Assembly (NCBI RefSeq): GCF_001905845.1
Contig: NZ_LIVZ01000003.1
Span: 434,001 to 498,000, forward strand
DNA: 64,000 bases
Origin: Streptomyces sp. TSRI0107
GTDB lineage: Bacteria > Actinomycetota > Actinomycetes > Streptomycetales > Streptomycetaceae
Direction of reading: 5' to 3'
The notes beneath the pieces were generated by a model. That model was given only the letters and a program-made list of their open reading frames with translations. It had not been told where the DNA came from and did no database searches. Shown in pieces: positions 1 to 8,327 of this stretch; position 1 is the first letter of the stretch, and each line of letters begins with the position of its first letter. The position numbers were made by a program, and so were the translations under genes.

Positions 1-2
1 GC

Positions 3-2060
3 GAACCCCTCGGCGCCGAGGAGGAGACCACCGCGCTCGGCGTCCTCGGCAAGGCACTCGTTCGAGTGGACTCGCCGCAGGCCCTCGCACGGTGCCTGCT
101 GGACCACCTCGGGCCCGGCGTCGACGCCGACGCGGTGATGATCTACGCCCGGGTGCCCGTGGGCGGGCTGGAGCTGATCGGGCACGCCGGGATGGAGGAC
201 ACGCTGGCCGAGCAGTGGCGCCGCGTCCCGCCGCTGGCCGGCATCGCCCCGCTGGAGGCGCTGCGCACCCGCGAACCGTGCTGGCTGGAGGACGCCGGGG
301 AGAACGCCCACCGGTATCTGCTCATCGGCGAGCCGCCCGAGCGCTGGCCGTCCCGCGCCTGGCTGCCCGTGGTCTCCGGGGACACCGCCGACGTCGCGAT
401 CGGGGTGCTGCGGGGCCGCCCGGGGGCTTTCCCGCCGCGTGTCCGGGAGGAGTTGCGGGCCGTCGTCCGGCTCTGCGCCGGCCGGCTGCGGGCCCTCGAC
501 GCCCGGCCGGAGCCCGCGACCGGCGAGTCCTCCGACGCCGTACGGAAGCTGTTCGACACGCTGCCCGGCGCGGCCGTGGTGCTGACCCCGCTGCGCGCGC
601 CCTCCGGCGAGGTGGACGACTACCGCATCGACGCGGCGACCGCGGAGGCGGTCGACGTCGTCGGGCGCAGCGGCCGTGCACTGGTGGGCCGGCGGCTCCT
701 GGAGTGCTGGCCTCCGGTGGCGGACGAGGCGGTGTGGCAGGGCTGCCTGCACACGCTCGCCACCGGGGAGCCGTACGAGGGGGAGCCGTTCGGGCAGCCG
801 GACCTCGTGGCCGGGGTCGCGGAGCTGTCCACGTACCGGGTCCGGGCGGCCCGGCTGGGCGGCGGACTGGTCGTCAGCTGGGTGCGCCACGACCTCTCGG
901 CCCAGCAGGAGCAGCGCCTGGAGGACGTGCAGCGGCTGGGCAACCTGGGCTGGGCGAACTGGAACCTGGTCACCCACGAGGTGACCTGGTCCGAGCAGGT
1001 CTTCACCGTCCTCGGCCTGGACCCGGGGCGCGGCCCGCTCCGGCTGGCCGAACTGCCCGGCCTGGCCGTGCCCGACGACGTGGCGGCCCTGACCCGGGCC
1101 CTGGACGGGCTGACGACCGAGGGGCGACCCGCGGACGCGCCGTTCCGGATCCGGGCGGCGGGCGGGGTGCGGCATCTGCGGATCGTCGCCGAGGCGGTGA
1201 CGGACCTGCGCGGCACACCGGTCGAGGTGCACGGCTTCCTCCAGGACCTCACCGCGCAGCGGCGGGCGGAGCTGGCGCTGGTGGCCAGCGAGCGCGCGAT
1301 GCACACCCAGCACGGGGCGCTGCGAGCCGAGCGGGCGCTGGCCGGGCGGTTGCAGCACGCGCTGCTGCCGCTGCCGGAGACGCCGCTGCGGCTGGCCGGG
1401 CTGCGGGTCGAAGTCGCCTATCTGCCCGCGCAGTCGGGGGTGCAGGTCGGCGGCGACTGGTTCAGCGCCATCGAACTGCCCGACGGGGCCGCCCTGTTCG
1501 TCGTCGGCGATGTCGCGGGCCACGGCGTCGGCGCGGTCGCCACCATGGCCCAGCTGCGCTTCACCGCCAAGGGCATGGTCATCACCGGCTCGTCGCTCAC
1601 GGGCGCGCTGGGCCGGCTCAACACGCTGCTGCGCCACTCCCGCGACTCGCACGGCACGGCGACCATGGTGCTGGCCCGCTACCAGGCCCGGGGCCGGCGG
1701 CTGGAGTGGGCGCAGGCCGGGCATCCGCCGCCGCTCCTGCTGCGCGACGGCGAGGCGCGCTTCCTCGGCCGCCCGAGCGGCATGCTGCTGGGGGTGGCCA
1801 CCGATCCGGCGTTCCAGGAGGCCGAGTGCGTGCTGCGGCCCGGGGACCGGCTGCTGCTGTACACGGACGGACTCGTGGAGCGCCCCGGGGAGGGGCTCGA
1901 CCGCGGGCTGGAACGGCTGGCGGAAGCCGCCATGGCCCATCACTGTGACGGATCGGGCTCGTTGGAGCCGTTGCTCGCGGCGATGCTGGCGGGCGAGCGG
2001 CGCGACGACGTGTGCGTGCTCGACATCCGCGTTCCCGAGGAGACGTCCGGCGCGGCCTGA
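3..2060 (+). CDS. SpoIIE-type PP2C phosphatase with GAF and PAS domains, 5' end outside window
   Basis: Serine/threonine phosphatase of the SpoIIE/RsbU class, which normally dephosphorylates anti-anti-sigma (STAS) proteins in partner-switching control of sigma factors. Counting from the GTG at 66: a GAF-like region (about 1-140), two PAS-like segments (about 155-270 and 285-395, the second ending in the typical HGFLQDLTAQR linker), then the phosphatase domain (about 425-655) with metal-binding Asp motifs GGDWF, GDVAGHG and a final RRDDVCVLDIR. The reading frame stays open from 66 back to the window edge with plausible coding sequence and no visible ribosome site before 66, so the gene probably starts upstream. 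A convergent winged-helix gene follows. Input signal and target are unknown. Confidence 0.88.
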   Translation, partial: EPLGAEEETTALGVLGKALVRVDSPQALARCLLDHLGPGVDADAVMIYARVPVGGLELIGHAGMEDTLAEQWRRVPPLAGIAPLEALRTREPCWLEDAGENAHRYLLIGEPPERWPSRAWLPVVSGDTADVAIGVLRGRPGAFPPRVREELRAVVRLCAGRLRALDARPEPATGESSDAVRKLFDTLPGAAVVLTPLRAPSGEVDDYRIDAATAEAVDVVGRSGRALVGRRLLECWPPVADEAVWQGCLHTLATGEPYEGEPFGQPDLVAGVAELSTYRVRAARLGGGLVVSWVRHDLSAQQEQRLEDVQRLGNLGWANWNLVTHEVTWSEQVFTVLGLDPGRGPLRLAELPGLAVPDDVAALTRALDGLTTEGRPADAPFRIRAAGGVRHLRIVAEAVTDLRGTPVEVHGFLQDLTAQRRAELALVASERAMHTQHGALRAERALAGRLQHALLPLPETPLRLAGLRVEVAYLPAQSGVQVGGDWFSAIELPDGAALFVVGDVAGHGVGAVATMAQLRFTAKGMVITGSSLTGALGRLNTLLRHSRDSHGTATMVLARYQARGRRLEWAQAGHPPPLLLRDGEARFLGRPSGMLLGVATDPAFQEAECVLRPGDRLLLYTDGLVERPGEGLDRGLERLAEAAMAHHCDGSGSLEPLLAAMLAGERRDDVCVLDIRVPEETSGAA

Positions 2061-2097
2061 ACAGCCTGAACAACCACCCGTGGACAGCGGGCGCCGG

Positions 2098-2451
2098 TCA
2101 GCGGTGCTCGCCGACGGGCGCCTCGGCGTCCGCGCTCCCCTGCGAGCGGTGGACCTCGTCCTGGGCCAGCACGGCCAGCAGTGACGCGACGGTCAGCCCG
2201 GCCTCGGCCGGGTGACGCAGCACCTTGCCCGGCTCGATGCGGTACGTGTTGCCGCGCCCCTCCCGCCGGTGGGAGAGGTAACCGGCCTCCTCCAGATCCG
2301 CGATGATCTTCTGCACCGCGCGTTCGGTCAGCCTGCAGTGCGCGGCGATGTCGCGGATGCGGGCGTTGTGGTCATCCGCGATGGCGGCCAGCACACGCGC
2401 GTGATTGGTCAGAAAAGTCCACCCTGCATGCGGTTCAGGCACTCCACCCAT
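2098..2451 (-). CDS. winged-helix transcriptional regulator (MarR-like)
   Basis: About 117-residue DNA-binding protein. The centre reads as a winged helix: RIRDIAAHCRLTERAVQKII forms the helix-turn-helix, followed by a wing (HRREGRGNTYRI) and a short C-terminal helix. There is no obvious ligand domain. I chose the ATG at 2451 because homologues of this type usually begin just before the GWTFLTNHARVL helix; an in-frame start 12 codons upstream is possible. The gene is convergent with the SpoIIE phosphatase and divergent from the STAS-ANTAR gene. The roughly 130 bp shared upstream region would be the place to look for autoregulation. The target is unknown. Confidence 0.75.
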   Translation of the reverse strand: MGGVPEPHAGWTFLTNHARVLAAIADDHNARIRDIAAHCRLTERAVQKIIADLEEAGYLSHRREGRGNTYRIEPGKVLRHPAEAGLTVASLLAVLAQDEVHRSQGSADAEAPVGEHR

Positions 2452-2583
2452 GCGGCCATCATAGGACCTCTGCTTCCCGCATTTCAAAACGCGAAACAGA
2501 TTTCATGTATCCCTTGACGTATGACCGTTCGGGAGCCCAGCCTGTTAGGCGAGGGCAGGCAGGTATTCGAGGGAGAGTCGGCC

Positions 2584-3252
2584 ATGCCGGAGTCTGAGGA
2601 CCGTCCGTCCACCGCGGTCGGCAGCCCTGGACTGATGATCGAGACGTACCCGGACGACAGCCGGGTGCTCGTGGCGGTGTCCGGCGAACTCGGCCTGGAC
2701 GTCGACGCCGAGCTGCGCGCCGCCCTGCGCGCGGCTCTGGCGGCGGCGGACGAGGCCGTCGAACTGGACATGAGCGGCGTCGCGTTCTGGGACTGTTCCG
2801 CCCTGAACGTGCTGCTGGCGCTGCGGGAGCAGGCCTTGGCCGAGGGCAAGGGCGTCGCCGTACGCGCCGCCTCGCCGATAGTGGAGCGGCTGCTCACACT
2901 CACCGGCACCCTGCCGCTGTTCACACCCGATGCCGGGGACACCGGGGACACCGGGGACACCGGCGTCGGGCGGCGACTGGGCGCGGAGGTCGTACAGCTG
3001 CGCCGGGCCATGCAGACCCGGCCGACGATCGATCTGGCCCGCGGGGTGCTGATGGCGTCGTTCGGGCTGAGCCGGCAGGACGCCTGGGAGGTGCTGGTCG
3101 CGGTCTCGCAGCGCACCAACACCAAGCTGCACCGGCTCGCCGACGACTTGGTCGAGGCAGTTCAAGGCGGGCCGCTGTCCGAGCAGGTGCGGCACGAGGT
3201 GGCGGCAGCGGTGGGCCGGCTCTCCGCCTCCCGGGAGCGGGAAGCGGACTGA
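2584..3252 (+). CDS. STAS-ANTAR fusion protein
   Basis: About 222 residues. The N-terminal half is a STAS (anti-anti-sigma-like) domain: hydrophobic strand LVAVSGELGLDVDAEL and the switch segment VELDMSGVAFWDCSALNVLL, where a Ser (SALN) sits at the usual phosphorylation position. A Gly-Asp-Thr-rich linker leads to a C-terminal ANTAR domain (RTIDLARGVLM-like segment, read here as PTIDLARGVLMASFGLS, then NTKLHRLADDLVEAV). ANTAR domains bind paired RNA hairpins and act as antiterminators. The ATG at 2584 has a purine-rich site (GAGGGAGAG) at good spacing; the in-frame ATG at 2521 has none. A STAS domain upstream of ANTAR suggests phospho-control by partner switching, possibly by the SpoIIE enzymes in this window; that is inference. 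Confidence 0.85.
   Translation: MPESEDRPSTAVGSPGLMIETYPDDSRVLVAVSGELGLDVDAELRAALRAALAAADEAVELDMSGVAFWDCSALNVLLALREQALAEGKGVAVRAASPIVERLLTLTGTLPLFTPDAGDTGDTGDTGVGRRLGAEVVQLRRAMQTRPTIDLARGVLMASFGLSRQDAWEVLVAVSQRTNTKLHRLADDLVEAVQGGPLSEQVRHEVAAAVGRLSASREREAD
2933..2959 (+). repeat. three tandem 9-bp repeats in the STAS-ANTAR linker
   Basis: The unit CCGGGGACA is repeated three times and encodes Gly-Asp-Thr triplets between the two domains. Because the unit is in frame, copy number can change linker length without a frameshift. Confidence 0.85.
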
Positions 3253-3256
3253 GCCG

Positions 3257-4081
3257 TCAGGCGGCGGCGAGGAACCGGTGCAGGGAGGCCGTGAGGGCGG
3301 CGACGAACGCGTCCCTGCGGTCCTGCGGGAGGACGTCGAGGGAGAGGTAGGGGTTGAGGTCCTCCAGCTCGACCAGCAGCAGTTCCCCGCCGGGTGCCCG
3401 GCAGGCGTCGACCCGCTGGATGCCGTGTCCGACGGTGTTCCAGTCGATGAAGCGCCGGGCGAACTCCAGGTCGTCCGGGGTGGGTTCGTACGGCTGGAGG
3501 TCCCAGCGCCGGCCGGGGTCCGGGGCGTACAGGGCGTACTGGAAGTCGTGGTCGACGTAGTAGAAGGAGACCTCGTAGGCGAAGTCGACGTAGGGCTGGA
3601 CGAGGACGGTGCCGTCGGCGAGGCCGGGCAGCGCGTCGCCGGACACCACCCGCAGGCCTATCGAGTCGGCGCCGAGCTTGGGCTTGACCACGTAGCGCTC
3701 GGCGCGCGGCAGCCGCTCCAGGTCGGCGGCGCGGTCCACGGTCGGGACGACGGGGAAGCCCGCCGCGCTCAGGTCGGGCAGATACTGCTTGCCGGCCATG
3801 TCCGCGCGGCCGGTCAGCTGGTTGTAGACCCGCGCCCCGGTGCGCAGCGCGTGCGCGCGGAAGGCGTCGTAGGCGTCCCGGTATCCGAGGACGGGCCCGC
3901 TGTTGCGGACCACGACGGCGTCGAAGGCGTCCATCAGCGCGACCGCGTCCCGCGGATGGCACAGGGCGAGGTCGAACTCCGCGCGCAGCCGGGAGGTCAG
4001 CTCGATGTCCTCGTCGCAGTAGCGCCGCCCGCGCGCCGGATAGGCCAGGTCGGTGACATAGAGCAGGCGGGGGCGGGGCAT
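3257..4081 (-). CDS. ATP-grasp family protein
   Basis: A 274-residue protein with the ATP-grasp layout: an N-terminal alpha/beta region (PRLLYVTDLAYPARG, then VVVRNSGPVLGY), an ATP-binding lysine segment (RYVVKPKLGADSIG), an acidic VLVQPYVDFAYEVSFYY strand, and a C-terminal metal-binding segment (LLVELEDLNPYLSL) that carries the usual Glu and Asn. Enzymes of this fold ligate a carboxylate to an amine or thiol through an acyl phosphate. The substrate cannot be read from the sequence and no amino-acid or peptide partner gene is adjacent. It is divergent from the TetR gene, about 127 bp away, so the operator-like sequences at 4149-4183 could also affect it. Confidence 0.8.
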   Translation of the reverse strand: MPRPRLLYVTDLAYPARGRRYCDEDIELTSRLRAEFDLALCHPRDAVALMDAFDAVVVRNSGPVLGYRDAYDAFRAHALRTGARVYNQLTGRADMAGKQYLPDLSAAGFPVVPTVDRAADLERLPRAERYVVKPKLGADSIGLRVVSGDALPGLADGTVLVQPYVDFAYEVSFYYVDHDFQYALYAPDPGRRWDLQPYEPTPDDLEFARRFIDWNTVGHGIQRVDACRAPGGELLLVELEDLNPYLSLDVLPQDRRDAFVAALTASLHRFLAAA

Positions 4082-4148
4082 GCGGTCTCCTGGGCGGGGG
4101 CGGGGCGGTGGGGCCGGGTGCGGTCAGGGTACGCGGACGCGCGTGCGA

Positions 4149-4183
4149 GGTACTGAGTTCCCTCGGAGCGCAGCACTGAGTGC
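4149..4183. promoter_or_regulatory. paired operator-like palindromes upstream of the TetR gene
   Basis: Two 11-13 bp inverted repeats: GGTACTGAGTTCC (4149-4161) and GCACTGAGTGC (4173-4183), centres 23 bp apart, 26 bp before the TetR start. The same motif, also as a pair, recurs in front of the next gene. Probable autoregulatory binding sites (inference from recurrence and symmetry). Confidence 0.65.
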
Positions 4184-4208
4184 CATCCGGCGTGCTACGT
4201 TCGCGTGC

Positions 4209-4943
4209 ATGAGCTCCAGCAGTGCGACGCCCGGGCGCGACGAGCGGGCGCGGCCGGCGGGCGCGAAGCCCCCCATGCGGGACGCCCTGGTCGCCGCGGC
4301 CTTCCGGCTGTTCCTGGAGCGGGGGTACGAGCAGACCACCGTCGACGACATCGTGGCGCTGGCCGGGGTGGGGCGGCGGTCGTTCTTCCGCTACTTCCCG
4401 TCCAAGGAGGACGTGGTCTTCCCCGACCACGAGCGCTGTCTGGCCGACATGACGGCGTTCCTCGCGGCCGGCGAGGGCGACGAGGAGCCGGTGCGCCGGG
4501 TCTGCGACGCCGCCCGGCTTGTGCTGGGGATGTACGCCGAGAACCCCGCCTTCTCCGTGCAGCGCTACCGGCTCACCAAGAAGGTGCCCGGACTGCGCGC
4601 CTACGAGCTGTCGGTGGTCTGGCGCTACGAGCGCGCCCTCGCCGAGTACCTGCGCGGGCGGTTCGCCGGCCGGCCCGACGGCACGCTGCGCGCCGACGTG
4701 ATCGCGGCGGCGGTCGTCGCGGCGCACAACAACGCGCTGCGCTCCTGGCTGCGCTCGGACGGGCAGGGCGACGCGGGCACGACCGTGGACCACGCGCTGC
4801 GGTATGTGCAGTCGGCCTTCGGCGCCGCGCCTCCGGAGCCCGCCGAGGAGCGCCCCGAGGACGTGGTGGTGGTCGTCTCGCGGCGCGGGGCACCGTTGTG
4901 GCGGGTGGTGCAGGAGATCGAGACCACGCTCGGCCGGACCTGA
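4209..4943 (+). CDS. TetR-family transcriptional repressor
   Basis: About 244 residues. The N-terminal TetR helix-turn-helix is clear: ALVAAAFRLFLERGYEQTTV, then DDIVALAGVGRRSFFRYFPSKEDVVF. The RRSFFRYFPSKEDVVF form is typical of the actinobacterial subgroup that often senses acyl-CoA or related metabolites (family knowledge, not shown here). The C-terminal ligand domain runs to about residue 200, followed by a Pro/Glu-rich tail. The ATG at 4209 was chosen because the open frame upstream of it runs through the operator palindromes and has unlike-protein composition. Paired palindromes before this gene and before the OB-fold gene downstream suggest it controls both. Confidence 0.87.
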   Translation: MSSSSATPGRDERARPAGAKPPMRDALVAAAFRLFLERGYEQTTVDDIVALAGVGRRSFFRYFPSKEDVVFPDHERCLADMTAFLAAGEGDEEPVRRVCDAARLVLGMYAENPAFSVQRYRLTKKVPGLRAYELSVVWRYERALAEYLRGRFAGRPDGTLRADVIAAAVVAAHNNALRSWLRSDGQGDAGTTVDHALRYVQSAFGAAPPEPAEERPEDVVVVVSRRGAPLWRVVQEIETTLGRT

Positions 4944-4962
4944 ACACGAGCCGAAAATTGGG

Positions 4963-4998
4963 GGTACGGAGTGCCTTTACTCATGGCACTCAGTGCCA
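4963..4998. promoter_or_regulatory. second pair of TetR operator-like palindromes
   Basis: GGTACGGAGTGCC (4963-4975) and TGGCACTCAGTGCCA (4984-4998, a perfect 15-bp palindrome), centres 22 bp apart. They lie between the TetR stop and the OB-fold gene and match the pair at 4149-4183 in core and spacing. Confidence 0.7.
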
Positions 4999-5098
4999 TA
5001 ACCTGTCGGCGTGCACGGTGGCACGACGAGCCGCGCACAGGCGTGCACGGTGAGCCGCGCACGCGGGATTTCCGGCCCAGCGCAGGGAGTTGACCAGC

Positions 5099-5524
5099 GT
5101 GTACCACCACTCAGGAAGCGCCGCTCAGCAGGCAGCCGGCTCCGCGGCGGGCGTCCTCGAACCCCGGATCGACCGCGCGTCGGCCGACGACGAGTCCATC
5201 CTCTTCCAGCGCTGCACCTGGTGCGGCACCGCGATGTACCACCGGCTGCTGTGTCCGGTGTGCCAGGGCAGCGACCTGCGCACCGAGCGCAGTGAGGGCA
5301 TCGGCACGGTCCGGCACTCCACGGTGGTGCACCGCAACACCCCGGCCGCGCGCAATGTGTCGCTGATAGAGATGGCGGAGGGATTCGTGGTCCGCGGCCG
5401 GGTCATGGGCCCGCCGATCGGCATCCACAGCGGCGACCGGGTGCGGCTGTCCACCGCCAAGGACCCGGTCCGCGGCGAGCCCGTCTTCCAGCTGGTCGAC
5501 GAGCCCTACCGCGCCTGGAGCTGA
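5099..5524 (+). CDS. OB-fold/zinc-ribbon protein (DUF35 type)
   Basis: About 141 residues. A rubredoxin-like zinc ribbon (RCTWCGTAMYHRLLCPVC, two CxxC pairs) is followed by an OB fold (GTVRHSTVVHRN then FVVRGRVMGPPIGIHSGDRV). Proteins of this type commonly bind acyl-CoA and act as partners of thiolase-like or MaoC-like enzymes; no such enzyme is adjacent here, so the role is open. The GTG at 5099 is preferred because GGGAG sits 9 nt upstream; the TTG at 5090 directly abuts that site. The two palindromes at 4963-4998 lie about 100 bp upstream, so repression by the neighbouring TetR protein is likely. Confidence 0.82.
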   Translation: MYHHSGSAAQQAAGSAAGVLEPRIDRASADDESILFQRCTWCGTAMYHRLLCPVCQGSDLRTERSEGIGTVRHSTVVHRNTPAARNVSLIEMAEGFVVRGRVMGPPIGIHSGDRVRLSTAKDPVRGEPVFQLVDEPYRAWS

Positions 5525-5531
5525 CCGGACG

Positions 5532-5939
5532 TCACCCGGTCTGCCCGCCGGCCGGCTCCAGACGGATGCGGATGCCGACCGTCCCGTCCGTGCCGCGCCG
5601 CAGCCGGCTGCCGAGCAGGGTGAGCCGGCCGAGGACGCCGTACTTGCGGGCGATGAGCGCGCGGTAGCGGGCGGTGGTGGCCGCGTCGCAGATCTCCGCG
5701 GTGGCCTCGACCGCGTCGCCGGTGCGGTTGCCGCGCACGTCGCAGGGGGCGACCCGGACCCGCGCGTTGTTGCGGATCCGCTTCACCTTCCAGGAGTCGG
5801 CGACCGTCCAGGCGCCGAGGGCCCCGTCGTCCTCCACCACCCACACCGGGGTGTCGACGCCGGTGCCGTTCCTGCGGTAGCTGGTGATCAGCAGATACTT
5901 GCCCGCACCGAGCCGGGTCGTCGGGGTCGTCTCGTCCAT
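5532..5939 (-). CDS. PPOX-class (F420/FMN-type split-barrel) protein
   Basis: 135 residues with the split-barrel pattern of actinobacterial PPOX-class oxidoreductases: GAGKYLLITSYRRNGTGVDTP at the start, WVVEDDGALGAWTVADSWKVKRIRNN (the cofactor phosphate-binding Lys-Arg region), then RVRVAPCDVRGN and a C-terminal helix RYRALIARKYGV. Most relatives use F420 or FMN to reduce or bind small substrates. It is convergent with the OB-fold gene (8 bp between stops). Substrate is not predictable. Confidence 0.83.
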   Translation of the reverse strand: MDETTPTTRLGAGKYLLITSYRRNGTGVDTPVWVVEDDGALGAWTVADSWKVKRIRNNARVRVAPCDVRGNRTGDAVEATAEICDAATTARYRALIARKYGVLGRLTLLGSRLRRGTDGTVGIRIRLEPAGGQTG

Positions 5940-6018
5940 GACGGGAGTCTAGGCACACCCCGCACGGGTTGCTCACCCCGTCTCCCCCGCGCGGTCGCTC
6001 GCTCCCCCGCAGGGTTGC

Positions 6019-7197
6019 TCACCCCGCCGCCCGTGCCATCCGCCGCACCGCCTCGATGATCACCTCGGGCGGGGTGGCCAGGTTGAGCCGGGCGTGCCCG
6101 GCGCCGCCCGTGCCGAAGGGGAGCCCGGAGTTCAGGGCGACGCGCCCGCGCCGCAGGAAGACGTCCGCCGGGTCGTCGCCGAGGCCGAGGGCGCGGCAGT
6201 CGAGCCAGGCCAGGTAGGTGGCGTCGCCCGGGCGGTGGCCGATCGCGGGCAGGTGCCCGGCCAGCAGCCCGGCGAGCAGGCGCCGGTTGTCGTCGAGGCC
6301 GGCCAGCAGGGCGTCCAGCCAGGCCGTCCCGTCGCGCAGCGCGGCCGTGTGGGCGACGACGCCGACGTGACTGGCTCCGTGACCGACCTCCTCCGGCAGC
6401 CGGGCCAGGTCGGCGGCCGCGCCGGGCCCCGCGACGGCGACGGCGGCCTTGAGGCCGGCGAGGTTCCAGGCCTTGGACGCGGACATCAGCGACAGACCGC
6501 GCTCGGCACCCGGCACGCTCAGGTACGGCACGAAGGCGGTGCCGCCGAGGACCAGCGGCGCGTGGATCTCGTCGGCGACGCCCCGCACCCCGTACCGCTC
6601 GGCGAGGGCGGCGACGGCGGACAGCTCCTCGGCGGTGTGCACGGTGCCGGTGGGGTTGTGCGGGCTGCACAGCAGGTAGGCGGCCCGGCGGCCGCCCGCG
6701 GCCGCTTCCCGGAAGGCGTCCTCCAGCCCGGCGAGGTCGATCCGCAGGTCGGCGCCGAGCGGAGACTCGGCCACCTTCCGGTCCATGTGGGTGACGAACT
6801 GGAAGAACGGCGGATACACCGGCGGGTTGACCACCACCGTGTCGCCGGGCCCGGTCACCAGCTTCAGCATCTCGACGACGCCCAGCATCACGTCGGGCAC
6901 GATCGCGGTCCGCTCCACGGCGAGCCCGTCCCAGCCCCATCGCTCGGCCGCGAACCCGGCCAGCGCCTCGGCGTAGTCGGTGCCCGCCGCGTAGCCGGTG
7001 TCGCCGAGCGCGAGGGCGTCGGTGACCGCCCGGACCACCGGCTCGGCCAGCGGGACGTCCATCTCGGCCACCCACACCGGCAGCACGTCCTCGGGATAGG
7101 TGCGCCATTTCATGCTGGTACGGCGGCGCAGCCGGTCCAGGCCGAGGGCGCGCAGCGGATTCGGTTCGCCGGTCGTCTCGTGCGGGATGCTGGTCAT
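6019..7197 (-). CDS. PLP aminotransferase, MalY/PatB type (probable C-S beta-lyase)
   Basis: Fold-type I PLP enzyme of about 392 residues. Seen: the N-terminal [24 protein letters not shown] motif that marks the MalY/PatB branch, [10 protein letters not shown], the SPHNPTG substrate-binding motif, VADEIHAPL (Asp contacting the pyridine nitrogen), and [12 protein letters not shown] with the Schiff-base lysine. Family members usually cleave cystathionine or other cysteine S-conjugates; transamination is also possible. The ATG at 7197 was chosen; the in-frame ATG three codons earlier is equally possible and neither has a strong ribosome site. Only about 25 bp separate it from the divergent DUF3800 start. 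Confidence 0.85.
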   Translation of the reverse strand: MTSIPHETTGEPNPLRALGLDRLRRRTSMKWRTYPEDVLPVWVAEMDVPLAEPVVRAVTDALALGDTGYAAGTDYAEALAGFAAERWGWDGLAVERTAIVPDVMLGVVEMLKLVTGPGDTVVVNPPVYPPFFQFVTHMDRKVAESPLGADLRIDLAGLEDAFREAAAGGRRAAYLLCSPHNPTGTVHTAEELSAVAALAERYGVRGVADEIHAPLVLGGTAFVPYLSVPGAERGLSLMSASKAWNLAGLKAAVAVAGPGAAADLARLPEEVGHGASHVGVVAHTAALRDGTAWLDALLAGLDDNRRLLAGLLAGHLPAIGHRPGDATYLAWLDCRALGLGDDPADVFLRRGRVALNSGLPFGTGGAGHARLNLATPPEVIIEAVRRMARAAG

Positions 7198-7222
7198 GGG
7201 GCACAAGATAGGCGGCTGTGCG

Positions 7223-8278
7223 GTGAGCGGGAATCATGCGGACGGGGCGACCCGGGCGGGCCCGGTGATCGAGGTGGGCTGCGACGAGTCGGGCTCGGAC
7301 GGGGAGAACCTGACCGGCGGCAACACCGATGTCTTCGCGCACGCCGGTGTGCGGCTGCCGAGGGAGGCGGCGGCCGCGTACGTACGGGAGATCCGGGACC
7401 GCGTCGGCTCGCCCGCCGAGGAGTACAAGGCGAACCATCTGCTGCGGGAGAAGCACCGGGCGGTGCTGGAGTGGCTGCTGGCGCCCTCGGGGCCGCTGCT
7501 GGGGCACGCGCACGTGCATCTGACGCAGAAGGCGTTCTTCGTAGTCGACCGGGCCGTGGATCTGCTGCTCGGCGATCCCGCGGCGGCCGTGACACTGTTC
7601 CGCGACGGCCGGTCCGTCTTCGGTGAGGAGCGGTGGCGGGAGTTCCTGGCGGCGGCCAACCGGCTGCTGCGGGTCCGCAACGACGGCGAGCCGGGCGCGC
7701 CCGTGGAGGCCTTCTTCCGCGCGGTCGCGGCCCTGCGCACGGCGGACGCCGGGCGGTCGGAGGCGACGGCGATCGTGGGGCGGCTCGCGGCGGCCCGGCC
7801 CCGGGCCGAGGCGTACCGGGCGCGCTGCCTGGACAGCCGGGCGCCGATCCCGGTGCTCAACCCGCTGCTGCCGGCCATCGTCGGGACGGCCGCGCACTGG
7901 AGCGCGGGCGGACGGGCGGTGCGGCTGGTCCACGACGAGCAGAACACGCTGACGCCGGACCGTCTCGCCTGGATCGAGGCGGCCGCCCGGCGTGCCGGGG
8001 TCGGGCTGGCCGGGGTGCGGCTGGTCGACTCACGGCTGGACGCGCGCGTGCAACTCGCCGACTTCCTCGCCGGCATCGCCCGCAGGATCGCCTCCGACGA
8101 GCTGGAGGAGCGGGCCGACCCGGCGCTGACGACGCTGCTCAGGCCGTACGTCGACCCGCGTTCGGTGTGGGGTGACGCGCGCAGCTGGGCGCGGCTCGCG
8201 CCGGTGGGCGCGGCCGGGGCGGACGGCGAAGGGGCCGAAATCGCCGGAGGGTCGGCAAAGATCAACTCATCGGTCTAG
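7223..8278 (+). CDS. DUF3800-like protein
   Basis: About 351 residues. It begins with an acidic [15 protein letters not shown] strand-loop and has a second acidic cluster [14 protein letters not shown] and a late [16 protein letters not shown] segment. This is the arrangement of DUF3800 proteins, thought to have an RNase H-like fold and often found near defence or toxin genes; activity is unproven. Start choice is uncertain: GTG 7223 is used here, but GTG 7265 (just before IEVGCDESG) would fit the family better. The last 20 residues are Gly/Ala-rich. No defence genes are adjacent. Confidence 0.7.
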   Translation: MSGNHADGATRAGPVIEVGCDESGSDGENLTGGNTDVFAHAGVRLPREAAAAYVREIRDRVGSPAEEYKANHLLREKHRAVLEWLLAPSGPLLGHAHVHLTQKAFFVVDRAVDLLLGDPAAAVTLFRDGRSVFGEERWREFLAAANRLLRVRNDGEPGAPVEAFFRAVAALRTADAGRSEATAIVGRLAAARPRAEAYRARCLDSRAPIPVLNPLLPAIVGTAAHWSAGGRAVRLVHDEQNTLTPDRLAWIEAAARRAGVGLAGVRLVDSRLDARVQLADFLAGIARRIASDELEERADPALTTLLRPYVDPRSVWGDARSWARLAPVGAAGADGEGAEIAGGSAKINSSV

Positions 8279-8327
8279 ATTGCTCCTTGACACCCCACCG
8301 CATTCCGGCATCCCAGGAGCTGACCCC

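Noticed and set aside
3162..4793. Long minus-strand open frame spanning the ATP-grasp and TetR genes
   Set aside because: It covers two well-supported genes in other frames and has no recognisable domain.
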